From assembly GCA_964020085.1 (NCBI GenBank), contig OZ026605.1:13218756-13282755 (forward strand): a stretch of DNA of 64,000 bases, in the 5' to 3' direction. This document shows, in pieces, positions 47,589 to 59,211 of the stretch. The notes beneath the pieces are model-generated. The model did not search any database. It saw nothing but the letters and a program-made list of their open reading frames with translations, and had not been told where the DNA came from. The DNA is from Micromussa lordhowensis. Taxonomy: Eukaryota; Cnidaria; Anthozoa; Scleractinia; Lobophylliidae. Positions within the stretch are counted from its first letter, which is position 1, and each line of letters starts with the position of its first letter. Made by a program: the position numbers and the translations under genes.

Positions 47589-50335
47589 GATCAGTTAAGG
47601 GATAGCATGTAAAGTAGTCGGTTTTACACTTGTTTTTTGTTTTGTTTTGTTTTGTGGGGTTCAAAGCGTTTCCTGGTCCAATAACAATACAGGCATCAAA
47701 ATGGCTGCTTTTCAAGGCCAATTAGCGGAGCAAGTGACAATCTCTGGAAGCTCTTTTTGAACGTCCCAGATATGTTCTAATAATGTTTTGTTTGTCCAAT
47801 CGGTCAAAATGGACTAACCAAGGAACGGATTGTGCAATGACTGAATTTGACACTTGGTGTAGATTGTTCTGATGGACGTGACTGGAAATGAAGGTCACTA
47901 TAACCCTAACCCTAATATACCCATCGAAATTGCTTCCTGTTCAAGGCCAATATCTATGCCAAATCGCTTTTTCCAGATGTATGTTAAAAAAGAGAGATAA
48001 CCCCGAAGAGTAACGGAGCCCCTAGTCGAAATGTTTCTGTAAAAACCCACAACTAAATCATTGTGATTGCAAAACGTGAAATGACCAAGTTCTGGTTATT
48101 TTGGAGAACGTGAACGATGGCTGCTAATTTTTCGTATTTTCATTTGAAAATCAACGCTGGCAGTACATATTTTAAAAGCTTGAGCAAGTTTAATTCTGAG
48201 ACCGATAGGCGTACTGAACAGATCTAGATAATTGCGAAATTCAAAGGTAAAATATAAATTCATTTTTTACTAGGCTTAAGGCCCCTACTATCAACCCATA
48301 GTGCCCTACGGCGGCAAATACCCGGATGAATTGTACTCGCCCGTGAACATTTTTCTGTAAACAAGCGGGCTTGTAAAAAATATACAATCGAAATTGTATT
48401 AAGTAGGTTTTTGTCTGTTTTATTTTACAAATTTTACATTTGGCTGTCAAGGCTTTCATCTAAAAAAGTTGAAAATTATTCAATACGAGTTTTGAACTGG
48501 CTCGCGGAAGAAAATTTAGTGGTGAACAATAAAGGTAAAATGGCGATTATGTATCGGAACTGTCGCTTTGGACAGTGGTAGTTGCCCCTTGGAAATTTGA
48601 TGTTCTTCGACCTAGCATATTTGTTTTAAGAACATCAAAGTTTTGCGGGGTAGCTATCAGCCGATAGTTCCTCGATTTCCGAGAGGATCAAAATTAAGGA
48701 AATGCACTCAAAATTCTTTAGTGAACTCGAGATTTCTTTGAAGTGAGTGTTGATTCGGCCTTCGACCTCATCAACCAATGAGCACCTCGTAAAAGTCTCA
48801 AGTTCATAATCTAATTGTTAAAATAATAGAAACGCTCATGGAAGTTGGACGAGACAGACAAGTGTTTCCAGAGCTTTTTCGAGATGTCCGCCCGTGATGA
48901 TACTTTGGCCTCATCGATGATCACCTCGGAAATTCTAACTGAATTTCTTTCAAAATTGTGGGTTTCCAATTATTTCTGTACATATTTTCTATCAGCCATG
49001 AAGTCAAGAGATTCCCTGCTAGCAGAGGTCTCGCATGACGTGAACGACGGGAGAGAGACCTCTGCTAGCAGGGAAGTCAAGAGAGTGAGCCACTGCCACT
49101 TGAAAGCTCTAATCTGATCCAAGAAGGCAAGATGAAAAGAAGAATTATGACTGGTTTTATAAATGTAAAGAATTACAACCATAAACGACACACAGCGGGC
49201 AGGATTTGCTTATCGCATTAGCGCATTTTGATCTGTTAATAAAACGAAAAAATGTTAAAAATGCTCTGTGGCGATTAACGCCGGAGTCTGGGAAGAAGCC
49301 AACCAGTAAGGTCTCTCGGAAATTTGATCTACGAAAAAAAAAATTGATAGGTCGAGTTGAACTAGAGAAGAATCGGGAAACTTGGCTACGCAGTTCACCG
49401 CGATACCTCGTAAATACTGCAGCAGTGGTCAAACTGATCTGCGTTTGTAGGAAGGAAAGGTACGTATCTGCAGTGTTGGTATGTTTGTTTGGATTCCTGC
49501 GCAAAGATTTCGAGTGCTCGGTGAGTCCATATTATAATCCCTTTGTTCTGGAAACGATAAAACCAGGAATCGCAATTCAGATCATCCAAAAGCCGTTCCT
49601 ATCAACGACCTATCAAATTAAGCCATGAGTGACTTAGTTTGTGAACACAATTAAACAAAGGGTTCGGAGCGCAAACCTCAGGACATTCAGTATAACAAGG
49701 CCAGAGAAATCGTGAATTTCTCAGTGTGTAGAGAGCTTGGATCACGGATGCCTTCCAGTAGATCAAAAATTTCAGGAATTCAGTCATGTCGCAGATCATG
49801 AACCTGATAAACGAGATATGGGGTTGCCTAAAAAATGGCAATGGAAATACAAACCAGCTGATGGGTATTAATAGTACATTTTGTAAGCGCCACCAGAAGT
49901 GCCACTAAAACAAATTGATAAGTTGCCAGATGGAAAGTTAAGCAGTTAAGATGTTATTATTGAAAGACGATTAGGAGTCTTTCTTTTACTGACTAGGGTA
50001 TCTAAAGGATAATAATGCTGCGGCACATTCCGTTGATAGTGGTATATTTTACGCCGTGATTTATTTATCTGCGCGTTCCAAGATTTACAGTAACCTTTAT
50101 TTCTCAAAGTAGTGATAAATTGTGCTGAAAACGGCTGCGAGGGAGACTTGATATGCATCAACTTCGTGCATGATGACGCATCGATGGCGAGGTGTGACAA
50201 GGGTCGTGACAAAAAAGCACATAGTAATCTGAACTATGTTTGGAAATAAAACGATACACATCACGATTTTCGTTGTTTAATTATTCTGCAAGCTTTAGTA
50301 ACGACGATTTCTCTTCATTTATGAATAGCTCTTAT
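47589..50335. other. Intergenic DNA, no gene seen
   Basis: A short telomere-like CCCTAACCCTAA is at about 47906. A perfect 19-bp hairpin (CCCTGCTAGCAGAGGTCTC at 49014-49032 and its complement at 49055-49073) marks a small repeat. Frames such as 49206-49628 lack introns, domains or flanking signals and are not called. Confidence 0.45.
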
Positions 50336-50530
50336 CGCAGTTATCAGCGGTTTGACATGCAAACGAGGCGAAAGGGTCAATACTGCATTTTATTATCCAA
50401 CTCTGCTTCGTAGAGTACAAATATCGCGCGAAACGAGTACAAATATCACACGATATTTGTACTCGTCTCATTCCTCCTGGCCGCGTGAAGTTCAAAACTT
50501 TGGCAAGTCAGAATTTTGGGAAAAGAAATC

Positions 50531-50562
<32 letters not shown>

Positions 50563-50921
50563 GTGTGTAGTATCGCTGTATATTTTTACTCGTTGTTTGT
50601 ATTTTGACTCGCCCTACGGGCTCGTCAAAATACCGCACAACTCGTAAAAATATACAGCGATACTACACACCAAAACGTCTAATAAGATATATTTATTATC
50701 CAACTCTGCTTCGTAGAGTACAAATAACGCGCGAAACGAGTACAAATATCACACGATATTTGTACTCGTCTCATTCCTCCCGGCCGCGTGGGGGCTAAAA
50801 AACATCGCAAGTCAGAATTTTGGGAAAAGACGTCGTTGGATAATAAATCTCTTATTAGACATTTTGTTGTGTAGTATCGCTGAGAATTTTTACTCGTTAT
50901 TTGTATTTTGACTCGCCCTGC

Positions 50922-50971
<50 letters not shown>

Positions 50972-51075
50972 CAACAAAATGTCTAACAAGATATATGTAT
51001 TGACCCTTTAACCTCGTTTGTGTGCCGCTCTAAACAAAGGAATATTTGACAGCGGGCTCAACTCCGATAACAGCT
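50336..51075. mobile_element. Full-length A-B-A-B hairpin-module element
   Basis: Modules A (50390-50540 and 50692-50845) and B (50545-50690 and 50848-50990), the same pair seen at 10302-10608, alternate twice. Outer ends GTTATCAGCGG...CGAGGCGAAAGGGTCAATAC and the complement of GTATTGACCCTTTAACCTCG flank the array. Every module is itself a palindrome. No coding frame is credible. Confidence 0.72.
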
Positions 51076-51874
51076 ATTCGACTAAGTAGGCGAGACTGCG
51101 AAGAAATGACGTAACTACGCGAAATAAGACGACAGCTCGATGGTGTGACATCCTCGTGTTTTTCGTGGCGCAATGCACTCTGGTTAAAAGTGACGCAGTG
51201 CATTCTGGTTTAATGCAATGCATTCTGGTAAAAAGTGATGAATTTGAGAATTCGCATCCCCTTCTATATATTCTTCTTAAATCCCGTTTATGTTGCTGCT
51301 CGCTCGCTGCGCAGCAATTAGCAATGGTCAAATAATGTATATACCCTGCTCCAATCGTTTTTATCGATCTCCCCAAACTCCCCAGAGACTCCAACGAAGA
51401 CGAAGTAAAATCACTCTTCTTTTCCTCAACGTTTTCTTTTATCGCTGGGAGTGATCAAAAGTGTGTAGCTCACTTGGTGCACACTTTTATTAACACTGTT
51501 TACTCGGGCTCTCCAAGGGAAACACCCGAGCTGAAATTCCGGCTTCGTTTTGTTTTCGTTCAGTCGCAAATCGCAGTCAAGTCCTTAACACGCATGCGCG
51601 TTGCAAATCGCAGTCAAAAATCATGTGGTGCCAGAATGAACAAACGGAGGAGTAAACCTGTACATCGAGCTCGAGAGAAGTCATCAGCTCGATCAGATAG
51701 ATGTAAGAAACATAAGAACGTCTCTAGATAAAGGTATAGCTTTCTCGAAGTAGAGCTACGGCGTCTCCCGAAGAAAAACATACGAGGACAAATATGATAT
51801 CCGTGATAATAATCTACATACTGTACTTGCAAACAGTTCTAATCAAACACGTCACAATATAGAATGCAAGTAAC

Positions 51875-53293
51875 TATGAGGTGCTATTACCGCCAAAATT
51901 CAGCCCTCCCAATTTTTGTAAATGGTGCCTTTATTTTTGTAAATGGTGCCCTTATTTTTGTAAATGGTGCCTTTCGTTTTTGTAAATGGTGCCTTTCGTT
52001 TTTGTAAATGGTGCCCTTTTTGTTCAGAGGTCTGGTGACAACATCAGATGACCTGACCGAGAAAGACTATTTCAAAATGGCCGACTGTGCAGAAGGTCTT
52101 CGTAACCTTGTGTTGGGGGAAATTGAAAGTATTTCCCGTGTCTTGGAAGGCCCTTCGCAAATGTTCGATGTTCAAGAAGCACTTTACATTCTGTGATTAG
52201 ATTTCCGGAGGGTGTTTACCTGGACCTTTCCATATTAATGCATGAATGGCTTTGAACGTAAGTAAGTCGAACATATGATAGTGTTATCAAGAAGTCATTG
52301 CAAAATTCGTAGACGTAATCAGCCAGGGAATTAGTGTTTACAGTTTTCCCCATATATGGTATGATTCTGTCACAGTTTCCCTGAAATCCCTTCTTCAAGA
52401 AATCCATAACCACAAAATAGCAGAACAGAATTAAAGTTTATTGACAACAGAAAATCGATTCAAATACAAAGATTTAAAGCCAGATTTAAAGCCGACCAAA
52501 GAATAAAGCCATTCATGCATTAATATGGAAAGGTCCCGGTAAACACCCTTCGGAAGTCTAATCACAGATTGTAAAGTGCTTCTTGAACATCGAACATTTG
52601 CGAAGGGCTTTCCAAGATACGGGAAATACTTTCAATTTCCCCCAACACAAGGTTACGAAGACCTTCCGCACAGTCGGCCATTTTGAAAATTTGCTTTCTC
52701 GGTCAGGTCATCTGATGTTGTCACCAGACCTCTGAACAAAAAGGGCACCATTTACAAAAACGAAAGGCACCATTTACAAAAACGAAAGGCACCATTTACA
52801 AAAATAAAGGCACCATTTACAAAAACGAAAGGTACCATTTACAAAAACGAAAGGCACCATTTACAAAAATAAAGGCACCATTTACAAAAACGAAAGGCAC
52901 CATTTACAAAAATAAAGGCATCATTTACAAAAATAAAGGCACCATTTACAAAAACGAAAGGCACCATTTACAAAAACGAAAGGCACCATTTACAAAAACG
53001 AAAGGCACCATTTACAAAAACGAAAGGCACCATTTACAAAAATAAAGGCATCATTTACAAAAATAAAGGCACCATTTACAAAAACGAAAGGCACCATTTA
53101 CAAAAATAAAGGCACCATTTACAAAAACGAAAGGCACCATTTACAAAAATAAAGGCACCATTTACAAAAACGAAAGGCACCATTTACAAAAATAAAGGCA
53201 CCATTTACAAAAACGAAAGGCACCATTTACAAAAATAAAGGCACCATTACAAAAATTGGGAGGGCTGAATTTTGGCGGTAGTGGCACCTCATA
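51875..53293. mobile_element. 1,419-bp fold-back element with unequal minisatellite arms and 6-bp target duplication
   Basis: AGTAAC at 51869-51874 and 53294-53299 flanks inverted ends (TATGAGGTGC...ACCGCCAAAATTCAGCCCTC). Each arm then has copies of a 21-22 bp unit (CACCATTTACAAAAACGAAAGG or ...AATAAAGG): 5 on the left (about 51909-52020) and 24 on the right (about 52745-53255). Inside lie arms of about 235 bp (52021-52256 and 52500-52741) with a coding-like stretch. The central spacer is about 240 bp. Confidence 0.88.
52068..52196 (+). other. Coding-like segment in fold-back arm
   Basis: ATG at 52077 in a Kozak-like AAAATGG context opens a short frame (MADCAEGLRNLVLGE ... FDVQEALYIL) ending TGA at 52194-52196. 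The inverted arm repeats it. It is too short and has no recognised family; it is probably a captured fragment. Confidence 0.3.
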
Positions 53294-53299
53294 AGTAAC

Positions 53300-54180
53300 C
53301 AACATGTTTACGCTAAATTTCATATTTTGTTCCTCGAAAGCAAATGCTTGGAGATTTAAAAACTTACCTTGCAATAGAAATGCACAACACATAAACACAT
53401 GGCAAATTTCAAGGTGTCAAACTCGGCGAAGCGACATGCCGATAACAGCGGAAATCATGCAGACCTATGACCTCTAAAATTTGCCTTAGCACGGTCTAAC
53501 GGCTTAACTCTACTTAAAATTTCTCTTTACAACACAACATAAAGTGCCCTTCATAAACCCGAGTAAAGCAACAAAAAGGTAGAGAGACCGAACAGAGAAC
53601 GGCAAATGTACAAATGTCACGAACCGTAGGAGTCGTGTAGGCGTACTTAGCCTGTTCCGGGCTCTCTCCTTAGTCCTCCCTTGTTGTTTCTCTCGCTCGT
53701 CCTTTTTTCGCTAGTCCCAAACTACCTAGAGCCTGGAACAGGTTACACTTTACCACATAACACATGCTGTTTTCAGTTCTGTGTACATATGTGAGAAACC
53801 TGCATCTCTGGCATACCAAGGCAGAAAACAGTTGCAGCATAAACCAATAATTCCATAAAAAAACTTAGGCAAATGCAGACACAAAGAACAAACTTTTTTT
53901 CCAACATAAAACCCGAGTACGAGTTTTTTTCAAGCGTGACATATACCGTCTAGGCATGTCTCAAAAAAGAGTGCCTTGTGCCAAAATGTTTACCAAGAGA
54001 AAATTAAGTTTTCAGTCAGGCCAAGTTCAGTTTCTCTTGTTCTACACAAACAAGTACGTTAAGTTCTGCAGCACTTAGAGTTTGTTTTCCTTTTGTTCTT
54101 TTTCCTCAGTGCTACAACAAAAAAAGGCGAGAATTTCATTGACACATTAATTCACAATCACTGGATATCTTCGCAGGATA
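53300..54180. other. Upstream region of the secreted-protein gene
   Basis: A weak inverted repeat (AGCCTGTTCCGGGCTCT near 53651 and AGAGCCTGGAACAGGTT near 53730) is a MITE-like hairpin. Just before the start codon, TTCGCAG at 54170-54176 could be a splice acceptor, so a non-coding first exon may lie upstream. Nothing else is assigned. Confidence 0.4.
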
Positions 54181-55233
54181 ATGCGGCAAGTGGCGGAAAT
54201 ATCCTTTGTATTGGTATTCCTGGCAACTGGCATACCGTCTCACCCTTTGGATGAGCTTAAGAGTAACGGAGAGCCGACCGAGCCAGGATGTCCCCCTCCT
54301 CGCTGCCTTCACGAGTCCAAATGCTATGCCGATGGGGAAGAGATAAGCAGAAGATCTGACGGGAGTGGCGGGTGCCATGGCGTCTATTGTAGCCATGGCA
54401 AAAGCGTTGCATGGGATGACTTCAACTGTGGTCAAGTTGTGCCTACAACAACACCAGCACCTTCCACAGCACCAGCAACTTCAATAACACCAGTACTGTG
54501 TTTCACGGCACCAGCACCTTCCACAACACCGAGTGGTTGTTTTGATGAGGGAGTTTGGTACCCCAAAGGAAGCGAGATAAGTCGAGGATCAGACGGCCAA
54601 GGATGGTGCTATGGGAAGATTTGTGGCGATGATGGGCAAGTGCAGTCATGGGATGACTTTCACTGCGATCAAACTACCACAACCTATGAAACTACCACCC
54701 CTATCTCCACACCGCCAGGGTGCTACGATGATGGTGTTTGGTACCCACCAGGAAGCCACATCAGCAATGGATCAGATGGCCAAGGATGGTGCTATGGATT
54801 GTATTGTGACCATGATGGCGGGATCATAGCATGGGATGACTGGAATTGTGGCCCAACGACCACAACAGAAACTCCTAGATCAACCCCTTCTCCTAGTCTC
54901 CCTTCTACTACTCCAACTCCATTAGGTTGTCTACAAAATGGCGTTTGGTATCCGGCAGGCAGTGAGATCAGCCGAGGATCAGATGGAGAAGGCTGGTGTT
55001 ATGGAGAGTATTGTACTCATGATGGTCAACTCCAGCTATGGGACGACTTCAATTGTAAAACTTCCCCAGCAACAGCTCTCCCTACAACCCCGCCCAAAGG
55101 GTGTTACTATGAAGGCAAGTGGCACCCACCAGGTATCTTTGAAGGAACTAATGCACGTGGGTGTAGATATGGAGCACAGTGTGGTTTGAATGGCCAAGTC
55201 ACACAATGGGAAGAATTTGATTGTCGGCTCTGA
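54181..55233 (+). CDS. Secreted five-repeat cysteine-rich protein with Thr/Pro linkers (unnamed)
   Basis: This is a 350-residue uninterrupted frame. Residues 1-20 form a signal peptide with a hydrophobic core (ISFVLVFLATG). Five repeats follow at about 42-83, 120-162, 181-223, 250-292 and 308-348. The canonical unit is C-x22-C-x4-C-x13-C with GVWYPxGSxIS, GSDGxGWCYG and WDDFxC. Linkers are Thr/Pro/Ser-rich (TTTPISTPPG, PSLPSTTPTP), as in O-glycosylated mucin-like proteins. The first and last repeats are the most diverged. A lone Cys107 in the second linker is odd. The four-cysteine unit resembles a short VWC-like module but I do not recognise a named family. A likely role is extracellular matrix or mucus, by composition only. 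AATAAA at 55275-55280 is a good polyadenylation signal. Confidence 0.8.
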   Translation: MRQVAEISFVLVFLATGIPSHPLDELKSNGEPTEPGCPPPRCLHESKCYADGEEISRRSDGSGGCHGVYCSHGKSVAWDDFNCGQVVPTTTPAPSTAPATSITPVLCFTAPAPSTTPSGCFDEGVWYPKGSEISRGSDGQGWCYGKICGDDGQVQSWDDFHCDQTTTTYETTTPISTPPGCYDDGVWYPPGSHISNGSDGQGWCYGLYCDHDGGIIAWDDWNCGPTTTTETPRSTPSPSLPSTTPTPLGCLQNGVWYPAGSEISRGSDGEGWCYGEYCTHDGQLQLWDDFNCKTSPATALPTTPPKGCYYEGKWHPPGIFEGTNARGCRYGAQCGLNGQVTQWEEFDCRL

Positions 55234-55274
55234 CTGTCAACTGCAATTTTGTCACATTAATTCATGCTTGGCCA

Positions 55275-55280
55275 AATAAA
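55275..55280 (+). terminator. Polyadenylation signal AATAAA
   Basis: It lies 42 bp beyond the stop codon of the secreted-protein gene at 54181-55233. Confidence 0.6.
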
Positions 55281-56020
55281 TACAACCATGCATTTTAAAA
55301 CAATTTTGCTAACTCAAAAAGGGAAGTCTTTGATTTAAGAAGTAAAATACATTGCTGTGTTTAGCTTCGTAAACTTCTAGGAAATGTAGAAAACTAGAAA
55401 ACTCTAAATTCTTAGCCTGTGAATTAAAAAAAGCCTTTGTGAGAGATCATTCAAATAAAAGCTACGTATGCAGGAGGCGGACTGTATAAAAATCTAGTGT
55501 ATTACCATTCAATAAAAGTTTCTAAGAAGTTCTGTTGGTTACATTATGCTTATGCAGTACAGAGGGTAGCTCATACATCTATGTCTGGATATTTTTTGTC
55601 ATTCATTTTTTTGTGTTTCTATCAAGTAACAGAAACACAGAAGTAGAACATTGGTTGGAAGAATGAGAAAAGATGCAAGAACTGATTAAACTCTTTGCTT
55701 CTTTGCGAACGTTTTAGCAAATGTTAGACTTTTTGACCATGAACACGTCAGTTTCAAGGATAAAAACATGACTAAAATATTGTTTTAAGATTAGGTGAAT
55801 CACAGATGGATCCTAGTTTGGCCACTTCACTGGTTAAACCCACTGGAATGAGCAATACCGTAACATCAGCAGTGAGTAACTTTATGCCTCATTGTTTATG
55901 TCCATAGCAGTAGCTGGTGAAATAAGGTCAACTGTAGAGCAGCCCCAGGCAATCCACAGCATAAATTGCTATCCAGTGAACAAAACAAACCATGAAAGTG
56001 AAAAAAGATCATTGCAGTAT
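55281..56020. other. Intergenic DNA, no gene seen
   Basis: AT-rich sequence with no conserved frame, RNA gene or clear repeat. Confidence 0.45.
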
Positions 56021-56223
56021 ATTTTCCAATTTAAGCAATTGGAAATAAGCCATTCAGGCTTCTTCTTTCCAATTCCTTAAATTGGAAAATATACTGCAAT
56101 GATCATTCTTCACTTTCATCTAAAACTGCAGTTCATATGTGAATTATTTTGTATATACATCACATCATTTCATTCCACACAGGAAGATATCAACTCAATA
56201 AATTGACCTCGCTCCCAATGTGT

Positions 56224-56295
56224 GGCTTCATAGCTCAGTTGGTAGAGTATCGCACCAGTATCGCGGAGGTCATGGGTTCGAATCCCTTTGAAGCC
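56224..56295 (+). tRNA. tRNA-Thr-like copy 1 (AGT-like anticodon position), likely SINE/pseudo-tRNA
   Basis: A 72-bp cloverleaf-like sequence: the acceptor GGCTTCA/TGAAGCC is fully paired, A box TAGCTCAGTTGG, B box GGTTCGAATCC. The anticodon stem is weak (TCGCA / CGCGG, with an A-C mismatch) and position 33 is C instead of the invariant U. That argues against a working tRNA. Confidence 0.5.
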
Positions 56296-56480
56296 CTGAT
56301 TTTTTTTCAGGCTTCTTCTTTCCAATTGCTTAATTAAATTGGAAAATATACTGCAATGAGCATTCTTTACTTTCATCTAAAACCGCAGTTCATATATGAA
56401 TTATTTTGTATATACATCACATCATTTCATTCCTCATGGGAAGTTAAGAACTCAATGAATTGACCTTGCTCCCAATGTGT

Positions 56481-56552
56481 GGCTTCATAGCTCAGTTGGT
56501 AGAGCATTGCACCGGTATCGCGTGGGTCATGGGTTCGAATCCCGTTGAAACC
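56481..56552 (+). tRNA. tRNA-Thr-like copy 2 (GGT-like anticodon position), likely SINE/pseudo-tRNA
   Basis: Same structure as copy 1, with A box and B box intact. The acceptor has one C-A mismatch (GGCTTCA/TGAAACC), the anticodon stem is poor, and position 33 is C. There is no encoded CCA and no oligo-T terminator directly after it; CCCTGATTTTTTTT follows about 8 bases later and could stop Pol III. Confidence 0.5.
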
Positions 56553-56689
56553 CTGATTTTTTTTCAGGCTTCTTCTTTCCAATTGCTTAAATTGGAAAAT
56601 ATACTGCGACAATCATTCTTCACTTTCATGTACAACCGCAGTTCATATATGAATTATTTCATATATACATCACATCAAAACAAACCATG

Positions 56690-57854
56690 CTATCCAGTGG
56701 ATAGTGATTTATCCAGTGGATAGTGTTTTCCACCTTTCAAACAACCCAGGTCAGAAGAATAACTTAATTTACAAGTTAGAATGTAGAGAACTGTTATACT
56801 TGTATTTCTTGTCAAGGAAATTACTACAAGGAAAACACAGAGAATGAAAACAGGAACAAAATAACAATGCCAAGCAAAAGCGAGATTGCTTGGCATGCAA
56901 GATACATTAACAAAGTGACGTCCATGAATGATATCAAGCTTGAAATCTTGTAAAAACAAAAAAGATTAGAAAAATCAAATAGAAATAGAGTTACATCATT
57001 CAGTTGTCAATTTCAACAATTATTGTTCAGGAAGTAAACACAAATGTTCAAATCTTGTATTTTAATTTTGTGCATAAATTACTTCATAGATGTATAAAGG
57101 TAAAAGCGTTTTTTTTAATAGGTTACATGCGAGATTTTTAACCAGTTTACAGGTATGTGAACAATGCTCATTACCAAACCTTTCCATTCTATTACTATGG
57201 CACAATGTTCAATTACAGAATGAGAGATTTACAGGTATGAATAATGAACTGAATAGTGGAAATCTCAGCGAGCTATTCATCATTACTAATCAACTCATAA
57301 AGGAAGTAAAAATGTCAAAGAACCAGAACACTTTTTTTTTTTCAAAAAAATTCAACCAATCATACTCTATAAACTGCCACATAATGTCCTGACAATGAAC
57401 ATGTCACTCATTTGTAGTAGACGAAGAACCCTGGAAGATAGTGTCACACTAGTTAATCATACTCCACTTTCCACTTGGTCCAGTCACCCCCTTCTGTATC
57501 AAACCAAGCTAAGAAAGCAAGCAAAAACCCACAGTCAGCAAAAAATGGTCTCCTTACCATACATCATATATTTTCTACCACAGGTTTTGGAAGAGTATGG
57601 TACACAATTTATGCACCATACATGTATGTGTACATGTACCAAACTTATGCTTAAGTTTAGTTGATCAAACCTTGTTCATAACAGTTATGAACAGCTGGGC
57701 TCCTCTGCAATTACATTTATAATATAGTCTTGGGACATAATGTAGCCATTGCTACACAATCGGTAACAGCATCAATGTCAAATTGTCTGTGAACATGCTT
57801 CTTTTAATACACTATTTGAAATGGCTTGAAGAAACATTTGTTATAACTAGCTTC
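56690..57854. other. Intergenic / NDUFB10 3' flank
   Basis: A partial GGATAA-family MITE lies at 56690-56755 (TATCCAGTGGATAGTGATTTATCC). The rest, including frames at 57090-57664, has no recognised domain and may include NDUFB10 3' UTR. Confidence 0.4.
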
Positions 57855-58486
57855 TTAGATATCTGAAAACAAAACCAGACAAAAGAGTACTCAAACTACA
57901 AGACATAAATTGCAGTAAAAGTAACATGCAGAATGCTAGGTGTTTTAGTAGGTACCAGAGCACAGTACAAATCATCACACTGGTAATAAATTAATTCTGT
58001 GTATCTAAATAATTAATTAGCATAGATTATTTTTCAAATGTGTAAAGTACAGGCACAGTAATCGTTTACAAAGCAAAAAATTATTTTGAACATGATGGTG
58101 TATACTATGCTATGGTACCTACAGAATTGACCAGAATTTTGCATATGTCACAATAACTTCAAGAAGTGTTAATATTTTCTATTTGGTAAGCTCCGTTGCA
58201 CCTGTACAATATAAACAAATTTTATACCTTTCTTCTTGTACGATTCAAAAGCTTTCTTGTAGTCAAAAACAACCTTTCTGCAATTCTGTTTGGAATTCAC
58301 CTCTTCCCGTCTGTAACATTCTTGGACTCTTTCATGATATATTTTCAATGTTTCCAGCTCTATTAAATTTTCCAATGCCCAGCGTTGCCTTGCTTCCCAA
58401 AAGGCCACTGGATCCTTGCGGTCTATTTCCTCAAATTTTGGGTATTTTATCATTTGATCATACCTCTTCATGAACTTTTCAGACAT
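57855..58486 (-). CDS. NDUFB10: NDUFB10-like complex I subunit (PDSW), short form
   Basis: Minus-strand coding exons 58228-58486 (86 codons plus one base) and 57855-57862 (split Asp, Ile, stop) give 88 residues. Donor GTATAA and acceptor TTTTCAG are present; the tiny last exon is the least certain part. The sequence AFWEARQRWALENLIE...ERVQECYRREEVNSKQNC matches human NDUFB10 around MQWKRDYKVDQEI ... KACQQREGQNYQQNC. The shared C-x11-C pair (Cys57, Cys69) forms a disulphide in the intermembrane space. Animal NDUFB10 is about 170 residues; this lacks the N-terminal third and the long C-terminal tail, more like short plant or fungal forms. A 5' UTR exon probably ends at 59211, with donor GTAGGT on the minus strand, upstream of an acceptor at 58487. 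Confidence 0.72.
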
Positions 58487-59211
58487 CTTGAAATTTAAAA
58501 ACAAAGGTGTGATGTTACACACGAACAAATTACATAAAGTACACACAGTAGAACCCCGGTAATTCGAACTCTGAAGGGAAACGAAAAATGGTTTGAGTTA
58601 GCGGGGGTTCGAGTTTTCGGGGTTGATTGAATATCCAACTTGCCAGGTTAATAATTGATTGTTTCTGATTCTTCAGCACTTCAATATACAGTACAGTGCG
58701 AATAAGACTTATCTCGTCAGAAACTGCACTTCAGCAATGTTTTTCTATTTTCTTTTTTTTTTACCATTACCACTTATTATTATCACTTGAAGTGATAAGA
58801 ATTGGTTGGGGAAAGAGTCAGAAACTCTGAAGTGTGATGTTATTATACATAACGTAGGACATAAGCTTACATGTACAATACGTACAAGAACTAGCCAAAC
58901 ATCCCCGAACATTTCAGGATTGGTAAGTCAGACTATTTAAGCTTTAAAACAGTATCAACCATTAAACAGAAAACTTAAATAAAACTTTACGAACACTATC
59001 ACCTTTTTATCATGAGAACCGAAAGACGTTCCACGTTTAGTTCCTCCTTGTTATTGTTACTACTCGAAAACTACTCGAAACAGATTCAAGATGGCTTCAC
59101 GACGAAATGCGCGAAATATACCTCATATAAGTATCATCATAGTATCCTGCATGAACCATCTAGTCAACCGGCAATGTCATGCGCCAAAACAAACCCTATA
59201 AAGCACCTACC

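Larger units (their letters stand above)
56021..56680 (+). repeat. Tandem 257-bp unit carrying tRNA-Thr-like sequences
   Basis: The unit repeats about 2.5 times. It contains a tRNA-like body, a CCTGATTTTTTTTCAGGCTTC hairpin, TTCCAATTGCTTAAATTGGAA, and a GCAGTTCATATATGAATTATTT block. The distance between the two tRNA-like starts is 257 bp. The last unit is partial and ends near 56680. Confidence 0.8.

Noticed and set aside
47906..47917. Telomere-like CCCTAACCCTAA
   Set aside because: Only two to three units; too short to be an interstitial telomere and expected by chance in AT-rich DNA.
49206..49628. 140-codon plus-strand frame
   Set aside because: No recognisable motif, an opposing frame of 115 codons covers the same DNA, and the region is repeat-rich.
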